From Acanthamoeba sp. SK_2022b (lineage: Eukaryota > Discosea > Longamoebia > Acanthamoebidae), in the NCBI GenBank assembly GCA_027943245.1, contig JANDJZ010000238.1, positions 1 through 15,092 of the forward strand: a DNA stretch of 15,092 bases. Reading direction: 5' to 3'. Positions 7,886-15,092 of the stretch are shown here, one piece after another. Below the pieces are notes generated by a model. That model searched no databases and had not been told where the DNA came from. It saw nothing but the letters and a program-made list of their open reading frames with translations. The position numbers and the translations under genes are program-made. Position 1 is the stretch's first letter, and every line of letters begins with the position of its first letter.

Positions 7886-9152
7886 TCAAAATGTGTGCCA
7901 GAGCTCCTGTGGTTTGTTGTTGCTCAAGAGCACTACGCTGTAAACATTGCACAGAGCACAGCAGATGTGCTATACATCATTGACATGAAGATTAAAATGA
8001 TAAAATTCAGTACATATAAATGAACAAAGTTTGCATGTATGTACCTAGTGGAGGAGCCATGAAAGCATACATGAATACATTCAAACTTGTTTTTCAACTG
8101 CCTGAACACATGCTCAACATGCGCACAATGGTGATAGAAGTGAGTGTTGCACAACCAGCAGAGCCTTGAATGGTGTTAAAGGAGAGTCATGTTAACAAAT
8201 AAAGGGTGCTGTACCTTTATGTTGTGCTTCTTTGCTCCAACACCCTCACTGACAAAGGTGATCACCTTGTCAAGTGTCACTGCAACAATGAAGTTGAGTG
8301 CACATTTGCCTCCCAGCTTGTGGGAGCGCTTTGCCCTTGCTCTTAAGCAATCTACACTTGACTGCCACCAGCCCAGCCTTGACATCATTGGTGCTGACTT
8401 AGGCTTTAAGGGCACACAAAACTACCCTCTACTGCAAAACTATTGCTTCCTTTGCCCATATGAGAAGCCTCTCCTCCAGGTCCTTGGCCTGCCATAGTTT
8501 GACAAGAACTCCATCTATAAGCAGGGTCAGGGTACCCTTGAACTGAGGATAATTGGTGAAATTGTGGGATATCAGTGCATGCTCTGCAGAGGACTGAGAA
8601 GTGAGTTTTCCATCAGCCCAAGTGCACAGGACACAGTGTATTGCTCCAAACTGTTGTTTGAAGTTGGAGTGTGGGAAGGTGGATAGCTTTTCCAGTTTGT
8701 GGCTGGCATGGTAGAGCATCCAGTAGATCATGATGGTCAAATTCCACGCATTCCTGTGGAAATCACCAGGGGAGAAATTTGAACTTGGTGTGGACTCTGG
8801 CAACAGCAACGAAATTTCCTTCAAGCATCTACTGCCTTCACCCAATACACTTTCAAAGATTGCATGTGATGTCATCAGACTCTCCACACCAGCCAGATCT
8901 CCAAAATTGGAAATTTCGCAGATGCCTTCCAGGAAGTGGAGAAAGAGGGGACAATCTGTGTGAAACCCATCTGGCAACTTCTGTTGACAGACCACATGAC
9001 TGTTAATGTGGTGGATGATGTCACCTGCCTTTCCTTTCTTCTGAGAAACAGGAAAACAGTGGGAAAAAAAGCTGTGAGTTGCATATACATGCATTTCTTA
9101 ACAATTTCCCCCAAGTCTAATGTGTCAACAATATACATTTTGGTGCCTTACC
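7886..9152 (-). pseudogene. Degenerate DDE_Tnp_4-type (PIF/Harbinger/IS5-like) transposase
   Basis: A DNA transposase would cut and join element ends in the nucleus; this copy looks dead. Reading the minus strand, a GT-AG intron (9151-9041, donor CAG/GTAAGG, acceptor TTTCTCAG) leads into a long exon. That exon has a helix-turn-helix-like stretch (LTIMIYWMLYHASHKLEKLS) followed by LIDG, the first catalytic Asp (codon 8515-8513). After a frame change or a possible intron (about 8424-8340), the frame gives KLGGKCALNFIVAV and FVSEGVGAKKHNIK, matching the family's G.HD motif with Asn (8223-8221) in place of the second Asp. A TAA at about 8179-8177 interrupts it, and the same frame resumes to CAHVEHVFRQLKNKFECI, the typical third motif with catalytic Glu at 8115-8113. 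The 3' part is short and poorly matched; a last exon to TGA at 7888-7886 is possible. Family identification rests on motif order, not on a search. Confidence 0.62.
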
Positions 9153-9337
9153 TGTATCAGCAAACCTGCTAATATCACTCAAGTTACCCTACAACTAGTG
9201 TACCACAAACAACCAAGTGAGACATGGGAAGCAGAAATTTCTTGCCTCTGGAGCTCCACCAGCAGACCTCAATGAGATCTGGCCAACTACACCTCCACAA
9301 ATTGTAAATTCCACTCCCATACACTCTTCAGGGAATC

Positions 9338-9348
9338 TTCCCGCCAAA
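9338..9348 (-). promoter_or_regulatory. E2F-like site TTCCCGCCAAA (upstream of CTF18)
   Basis: This is the exact reverse complement of TTTGGCGGGAA, the canonical high-affinity E2F/DP motif known from animal and plant S-phase genes. It lies about 145 bp upstream of the CTF18 ATG and pairs with an inverted copy at 9400-9410. Confidence 0.7.
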
Positions 9349-9399
9349 CAAAATCATCCCTCGTAAATTGCCCAGGTATTTAAGAATGCTGTCGATGTT

Positions 9400-9410
9400 T
9401 TTGGCGGGAA
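9400..9410 (+). promoter_or_regulatory. E2F-like site TTTGGCGGGAA (upstream of CTF18)
   Basis: A perfect match to the E2F consensus, about 83 bp upstream of the CTF18 ATG, forming an inverted pair with 9338-9348. Binding and use are inferred. Confidence 0.72.
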
Positions 9411-9414
9411 GCTG

Positions 9415-9427
9415 TTTGCCGCCAAAA
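9415..9427 (-). promoter_or_regulatory. Third E2F-like site TTTGCCGCCAAAA (upstream of CTF18)
   Basis: Read on the minus strand it is TTTTGGCGGC, a good match to the E2F core TTTGGCG, placed 5 bp from the preceding site. It is weaker than the other two because the GGGAA end is absent. Confidence 0.5.
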
Positions 9428-9492
9428 CTCCACAACACGGCCGACAGTCAGCCACAATCCAAAGATTAATAGATTTTTCAAATAAAATAAAT

Positions 9493-11024
9493 ATGGAGGA
9501 AGATGAGGGATGGGATGACCTGCACGCCGAAGACATGGAGGCTTTAGAAATGATGGAAAAAGGTCTTGCCTTCCTTCTTGGCATTGGCCACATCCGTTCA
9601 GTGGCTTAATTTCTATCGTACTGATGGTTGCCAGAGCGCGACCTGGTCGAAAACGGGAGCAGGCGCAGGCTGTCGTTCGATCCGTCCGAAGCTCCCCAAA
9701 GAGCAAACGAAATTGTGATCGATTATCAGTTGCCAGCAGCGCTCCAGGTGGCAACGCGCTACCCCTCGCCCTCCTCCTTTTCCTCTTCCACGACCAAGCG
9801 CAAGTTCGAAGAGACCGAGGAGAAGGAGCTCGCCGAGAGCTGCCACAAGAGGGAAATCGTCAAGGGTAACCTCTCCCTCGCCCTATACAACCACACGTGA
9901 TGCATGCTCGTGCTTGCTTTCACCCACACACTCGCAGCCAAGCGAAGGAAGGTTGAAGACGAGAAGATCGCCTCCACGCCCAACGCTGCGCCTGCGGTCA
10001 CCGCTGTGCCCGCCACCGCGTCCAAGCCGGTGCGTGTCATGGCTCGACTCATCTCCTCTTGAGAGTTCATCCACTGATCTTCGCTCCTCTAGGCTCGCGA
10101 GCTGCCCAAGAAGAAGGTCTACAGCAACAGGCCACTCGACACGCCCTGTATTCCCGTAAACTCCTACGATGGCCGGCGCGTCTACGTTCCGCTGCGCGAG
10201 GAAGGCGCGAGCGAAGTCACGGTGCGCCGTGCCATCTTCCAACCCTGCACAACATTGCTTTACTCACGACCGAAGACCGGCCACGCAGGACCCGCTGACC
10301 GAGCGCGAGCAGCTGTTGAGCACGCCGATCAGCGTTCTGCTTGAGAGGGTCAACCAGCTCGAGTTCGCCGAGGCCAGGCAGGCCGCCGGGCTGGACGACG
10401 ACCTTCTCGCGCCCCACGGCAACACAACGGCGGAGAGCGACCTCGAGACCCAGCTTTGGGTCGACAAATACGCGCCTCATACCTTCACTGAGTTGCTCAG
10501 CGATGAGGTACGTCTATCTATTGTCGCTCCTAAATGTATTGACCCCAACGTCTCTCTCTGTCTCTCTGTATGTGTGCGTGCGTGTGTGTGTGTGTTTTCG
10601 TTCATGAAGAAAACGAACAGAGAGGTGCTACACTGGCTCAAGGAGTGGGACGAGTGCGTCTTTGGCAAGAAGAGCGTGGGCATCAGCAAGGGCGGCCCCA
10701 GCATCTCCTTTGCCGGCCGAGGCCGAGGCGGCCGAGGAAGAGGCGGCTACGGTGCGTGCCGGTCATTGCAACAGGCGTGCAGGCGGGCACGTGCGTGCGG
10801 TGGCTGATGATTGTAATTGGTACAGGAGACCGAGGGGCTGGAGGTCGATGGGCCGGGCAGCGCGGTTGGGGAACGGGCAACAACGCCAACACGCCTACCT
10901 CTGGCGGCTCGCCCCAACCCGCCAAGAAGGGTGAGCTGCAGTCGGACGAGACCTCGCTCAACAAAGGTGAGCCTATTCAACCGCTTCACAGCCTGCACAC
11001 AGCGCTGCGCATTGACTCACGAGT

Positions 11025-11104
<80 letters not shown>

Positions 11105-13707
11105 CGTCTTTCGCTCTCAGAGCACGACAACAGGCCCTACGCAAAGGTGATCCTGCTGACCGGTCCTCCCGGCCTGGGCAAGACCACGCTTGCCCATGTC
11201 ATCGCTGCGACCGCGGGCTACAATCCCGTCGAGATCAACGCCAGGTTGACCGCGCCTTCTTTGCTTCGATCAGAGAACACCTTGTTCGGTGTGCGTTGTT
11301 GACGTCGTACGGTTGGTTGTGGGGGGCTCGCGCGTGCAGTGACGACCGCACGGCCAACCTCTTCATGTCCAAGGTCTTGAGCGCCACACAGATGCAGTCG
11401 GTCTTTTCGGAGAAGAAGCCCAACTGTCTCATCCTCGACGAGATCGACGGGCTCACTGGCGGCGAGAAGGGCGCCATCAAGGAGCTGCTCAAGGTCATCA
11501 ACGCCAAGGACAAGAAAAAGAAGGCCAAGGCCGGCCAGGCCGGCGAAGACGGGGAGCAGCAGGGCAAGGGCAAGGGCCGGAAGGGGCCGAACGCCTCGCT
11601 CGGGTCGTCGTCGTCGTCGCCCAAGCTCAAGAAGGGGTCGTCGCTGCTCGACCTGGGCAAGCTTGGGCGCACACGGAAGAGCGGCGGCTCCTCCGCATCC
11701 GACCTCAAGACGTCGCTCACGCCCTCGGGCAAGCTGCGCAGGTACCTCCCATCACAACCGCGAGTCCGCTGGGCAATAACTCGGGACTGATGATTCGAGA
11801 GTGACCCACTAGGCCCATCATTTGCATCTGCAACGACCAATACGCCCCGGCGCTGCGCGACCTGCGATCAATCGCTAAGTACGCTCCCCTCCTCCCGATC
11901 GCTTTTGCGGGGAGCCAAATGTTCACCTTTCTATTTCTGTGTTTGATCTGTTTTGTTTTTGTTTTTGGTTTGTTTTTTGTTTTTTGTTTTGTTTTGTTTT
12001 GTTTTTGTGCCCACATCACCCTTTCAAGAGTGTTCCGATTCGATAAGCCCGACATCGGACGCCTGACCACGCGATTGCAAGAGATTTGCAGCAAGGTGAG
12101 GAGCACCTCCCCCCACTTACTCCTTCCTTGTCGCGTGTGACCTCCTGCGCTCACCCGCCCAACGCTGCTCTCTCCCTGAACAGGAGGGCTTGCGAGCCGA
12201 TACGCAGACCGTGATGGCGCTCTGCAATCTCGCCGACCACGACATCAGGTCGTGCCTCAACACGTTGCAGGTGCGCCTCCCTCTCTCTCACTGCACTCCA
12301 CATTCTTTGTGGTTGTTGCCGTTGTTGTGTTGTGGGCCAACTCCTTTTTCTCGGCCTGCCATGCGTGGGGCAGTTCATCAAGCGGAAGGGCAAGGTGCTC
12401 ACGGCGGACATGCTGGCCTCCACGGCGGTCGGCCACAAGGACGTCCTCAAGTCGCTCTATGACGTCTGGTACCGCATGCGCTTCGCTTCTCCTCGACGTT
12501 CCACTCGGGTGCGGGGCTCACACGAGTCACGACTGACTTCTCATCTCTCTCTCTCTCTCTTCTCTCGGGGCTTGGCCCGTGGCAGGAGAGAGATCTTCCG
12601 TAAGGCCGCCCCGTCCAAGCACAAGGCGCTCCACGACCTGGTCACGCGACAGAACGCAGAGAAGAGCGACTACTACGGTAAACGCACAACCCACGCCATC
12701 ACACGTTGTGCACGAGAGCAACAAATATTTATTTGTTTTCTCTTTTTCTCTTTCTCTTTCTCTTTCTATTATTCTTTGTTATGCGCAGCCACGCTGGGTT
12801 ACGATCCCGACGCGCCGATGAGTCGGTACGGCGGCGGCGCGGGCCAGCACGAGCAGTCGCGCTTCGACTCGCTGTACGAGACCCTGGCCGACCACGGCGA
12901 GATGGAGCGGATCATCGACGGCTGCTTCGAGAACTACCTCAAGTTCACCATGAACGACCCCTGTCTCGCCAAGGCACTTGTCCTCTCTTCTCCCTCTCCC
13001 TCTCTCTCTCTCTCTGTATGTCCCTGTCGGCCGTTTGTGGACTACTAACGGCGTCGGGCGTTCGATGGTTGGTAGACGACCGAATGCCTCGATTGGCTGG
13101 AGTTCACCGACGAGATGTCGGTGCTGATTCAGAAGGAGCAGCACTTCACCTTCCGCAAGTACCTCCCCGCCGGTATGTCAGTCTCAGTTCGCTCTCCCTG
13201 TGCTGTGTGTGCTGTGAGTGTACTGTGAGCTGTGTGTGCTGTGTGGGCTGTGAGTGGTTGCCATGCGGAGAATGGCCCGAGATGACCTGACCTCTGCCCC
13301 CGTCTCCTCAGCGCCGATGATCATCAATCGTCACTGCAGCGAGAACTCCAACCCGTTCGTTTCCTTCCCGCAGAGCGAGTTCGCCATGCGGCAGAAGCTG
13401 GGCACACACAAGTACGTACTTGGACGCTACTGCTCTGATCATGCGCTGCGTTGTATTGCGTTGGTGGCCACTTCTCGTTGGATGGGGGAAGGGTGAGCCA
13501 TTGTATATATATATATATGTCCTGATGCCTTTCGCAACACCCGCGCCGAATCTGTACAGGAACATGGTCCACACGTTCATCGCCAACTCGCAGCCCGAGC
13601 TCAGGGGAACGCTCAACAGCGGCATAGAGGTCATGGAGCTGGTGCCCTATCTCGTCGACATCATCGCGCCCAAGATCAGACAGGTTTCTCTCTCTCTCTC
13701 TCTCTCT

Positions 13708-13775
<68 letters not shown>

Positions 13776-14177
13776 ACAAATCGCTCACGCGTGAATCGCA
13801 CGCGCGCAGCTCAACCCGGCGCTCTTCAGCGACGAGGAGAAGACGCAGGTGCAGAACGCCGTGGGGATCATGTCCTCGTTCAAGCTCACCTACAAGCCCA
13901 ACGCCGATTTCGTCGCGGCCAAGGATCCCAAGGGCCGCACCAACCGCCTGCGTCTAGAGCCGTTCGTTTCACTCCTCTCCCCTTCTGCCCGTGTGTGCGT
14001 GCGTGCGTGCGTGTGCGATTCTGATGATGCAATGCGTGCGAAGGCCATTGGACGAGCTGGTGCGCTTCGAGGGACTCGACTACGAAGGTAGTCACAGAGC
14101 GCTGACCGACGCCCAAAAGGAGATGATTGCCGCCGAGGTACTCCTCTCCTCCGCCGTGCTACCTATCACAGCCTTCG

Positions 14178-14251
<74 letters not shown>

Positions 14252-14854
14252 CACACACATAATGCACACACACGACCTTGTGCAGATCATGGTGGAGGAC
14301 ATCAAGAAATCGGAGCGGGTGGCGATGAAGAAGCTCAAGGACGGCCCCATGCCGGCGTTTGCGACGCCCGAGCGGAAGCAGCCGCAGAAGGCGGCGGTGG
14401 ACGAGGCCAAGCGGCGGCAGTTGCAGGAGCAGCTCATGAAGAACACCCAGAGGCTCGTGCCCGAGGGGGCCGCCGTCGTTCACCGCGACTTCTTTGGGCG
14501 CGTCATCGCTACCCCGACCAAGGAGCCGGCCAAGAGCCCCGTCAAGAGCCCGCGCAAAGGTATCGTGTGCGCAACACGCGCGCGCAACACACACGCACGA
14601 CGCACGACACGTGATTGATTCTCCGCGGTCGCGCGCAGGGGCCACGCCGACCAAAGCGCAGCCGGAGGCGGAGGCGGCCGAGGCAGACGCGCCCACCGCG
14701 CCCGCCGAGGTCTTCTACAAGGCACGCGCCAGCCCCCCTCCCCCCTCCCGCACGCAGCGTGGCTCCTAAACGCCCACAACAACAATACCAACAGTTCCAC
14801 GAGGGCTTCACCAACGCCGTGCGTCGACCGGTCTACGTCAAGGACTTCTTCTAG
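9493..14854 (+). CDS. CTF18: Ctf18, large subunit of the alternative replication factor C clamp loader (23 exons, 1041 residues)
   Basis: Ctf18 replaces Rfc1 in the Ctf18-Dcc1-Ctf8-RFC complex, which loads PCNA, binds DNA polymerase epsilon and supports sister-chromatid cohesion. Exons end at 9562, 9865, 10029, 10221, 10507, 10751, 10966, 11244, 11741, 11878, 12095, 12270, 12468, 12677, 12973, 13172, 13411, 13683, 13961, 14137, 14559, 14721 and 14854. They start at 9493, 9635, 9938, 10093, 10289, 10610, 10826, 11121, 11340, 11813, 12029, 12184, 12374, 12586, 12789, 13076, 13312, 13560, 13810, 14044, 14286, 14639 and 14795. Every phase agrees (3126 nt). Landmarks: acidic N-terminus; WVDKYAPHTF at 231-240 with TNREVLHWLKEWD; Walker A GPPGLGKT at 356-363; NASDDR; Walker B LILDEIDG at 413-420; sensor 1 PIICICND at 518-525; DIRSCLNTLQF at 581-591; C-terminal FHEGFTNAVRR, the Dcc1/Ctf8-binding end. 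Extra segments are a Gly/Arg-rich stretch (283-310) and a Lys/Ser-rich insert (about 440-516). Human CHTF18 is about 975 residues. Introns 15 and 22 seem to be GC-AG. Confidence 0.95.
11026..11103 (+). repeat. (CA)39 microsatellite in CTF18 intron 7
   Basis: An uninterrupted CA run fills about half of the 154-nt intron 10967-11120 and ends about 17 nt before the acceptor CTCTCAG. Confidence 0.95.
11925..12008 (+). repeat. T-rich TTTTG repeat in CTF18 intron 10
   Basis: Imperfect TTTTG/TTTTTG repeats in the intron 11879-12028. This pyrimidine-rich tract lies shortly before the acceptor TTTCAAG. Confidence 0.85.
13043..13049 (+). promoter_or_regulatory. TACTAAC branch-point sequence in CTF18 intron 15
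   Basis: A perfect match to the yeast-type optimal branch-point heptamer, 26 nt before the acceptor TTGGTAG at 13075. It supports this acceptor in an intron whose donor is unusual (GC). Confidence 0.6.
13509..13518 (+). repeat. Short TA repeat in CTF18 intron 17
   Basis: An alternating TA tract of about 14-16 bases (roughly 13504-13518) inside the intron 13412-13559. It is the only TA microsatellite seen in this gene. Confidence 0.7.
13686..13768 (+). repeat. (CT)n followed by (CA)n microsatellite in CTF18 intron 18
   Basis: A CT run (about 13686-13708) passes directly into a CA run (13709-13768) that fills most of the intron 13684-13809. The CT run begins 2 nt after the donor GT. Confidence 0.93.
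14186..14249 (+). repeat. (CA)n microsatellite in CTF18 intron 20
   Basis: A CA run of about 32 units preceded by a short CG run (CGCGCGCGCG), within the intron 14138-14285, ending 36 nt before the acceptor TTGTGCAG. Confidence 0.93.
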
Positions 14855-15092
14855 CAAGGCGAGCCAAGGGGGGGGGGTGTGTTGTGTGTGGGGGGGGGAA
14901 ATGATTGTACAACGTTTTTTGCGTTTTTGCAGCAAGCTTGGTTTGGAGATTACAGCCCACTCGCGCGCCCCACGCTACCGGCCGGGGGGGACGGCCAGAG
15001 AGGAGAGGGGGAGTAGGAGGAGGTCAAGAGTCGCTGGAGGAGGGCCGCGAGGCGAGCGGAGGGAGGGCTGGGGGCTGGCCGGCGCTGATGGA
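14855..15092. other. CTF18 3' flank with long G runs and purine-rich tail
   Basis: No gene or AATAAA was seen after the stop. Two G runs of about 9-10 bases (about 14870-14879 and 14891-14899) are separated by a GT-rich spacer, followed by TGTACAACG and a T run. From about 14980 the plus strand is strongly purine-rich with repeated GGAGG-like motifs. The position of the transcript end is unknown. Confidence 0.5.

Larger units (their letters stand above)
9153..9492. other. Intergenic region between the transposase remnant and CTF18
   Basis: The right 155 bases hold the E2F-like sites of the CTF18 promoter, annotated separately. The left part has a 55-codon open frame on the plus strand (9199-9363, no ATG) reading ASGAPPADLNEIWPTTPPQ, which is not recognised and may be chance or an exon remnant. 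It may also contain the 5' end of the minus-strand transposase, but no exon could be supported there. Confidence 0.5.

Noticed and set aside
8189..8497. Plus-strand 102-codon frame over the transposase remnant
   Set aside because: The opposite strand carries the ordered transposase motifs; this frame has no motif and no splice context.
11235..11840. 201-codon open frame on the minus strand
   Set aside because: It lies opposite CTF18 exons 8-9, is Ser/Leu/Pro-rich as expected of the complement of GC-rich coding DNA, and has no motif of its own.
14159..14696. Minus-strand open frames with poly(Cys-Val) stretches
   Set aside because: These are translations of the CA microsatellite in CTF18 intron 20 and the antisense of its exon 21.

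Overview
The window looks like nuclear DNA of a protist, most likely a free-living amoeba of the Acanthamoeba type. This is inferred from GC-rich coding sequence, many short phase-consistent GT-AG introns (about 57-154 nt), introns carrying long CA/CT dinucleotide runs, and the gene content. No search was run, so the assignment is not proven.

Left part (1-4185): two ABCG-family (white/ABCG2-like) half-transporter genes lie head to head. The minus-strand copy starts at 1257 and leaves the window at base 1. The plus-strand copy runs 1630-4185 in nine exons and encodes a complete 682-residue protein with an N-terminal nucleotide-binding domain and six C-terminal membrane segments. They share intron positions and blocks of near-identical DNA separated by clearly diverged blocks, which suggests an inverted duplication with gene conversion. 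About 370 bp between the start codons must hold both promoters.

Middle part (about 4190-9300): an AT-richer, repeat-bearing island interrupts the GC-rich genes. It holds (a) a plus-strand spliced gene of unknown family for a Lys/Ala/Glu-rich coiled-coil protein with a nuclear-localisation-like patch (5813-6710, 5' end not found, apparent frameshift near its 3' end); (b) a minus-strand remnant of a DDE_Tnp_4-type (PIF/Harbinger/IS5-like) transposase (about 9152-7886), with the second catalytic Asp position read as Asn and an in-frame stop; and (c) three blocks of a minisatellite of about 114 bp in mixed orientation, including a 35-bp perfect inverted repeat 2.5 kb apart. Together these suggest the decayed insertion of one or more DNA transposons.

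Right part (9493-14854): a complete 23-exon gene for the alternative clamp loader subunit Ctf18 (CHTF18), 1041 residues. All splice phases close and the C-terminal Ctf18 motif is intact. Its short upstream region has three E2F-like motifs, two of them perfect TTTGGCGGGAA-type sites in inverted orientation, fitting S-phase control of a replication gene. Two of its introns appear to use GC-AG boundaries.

No tRNA, rRNA or CRISPR array was seen.
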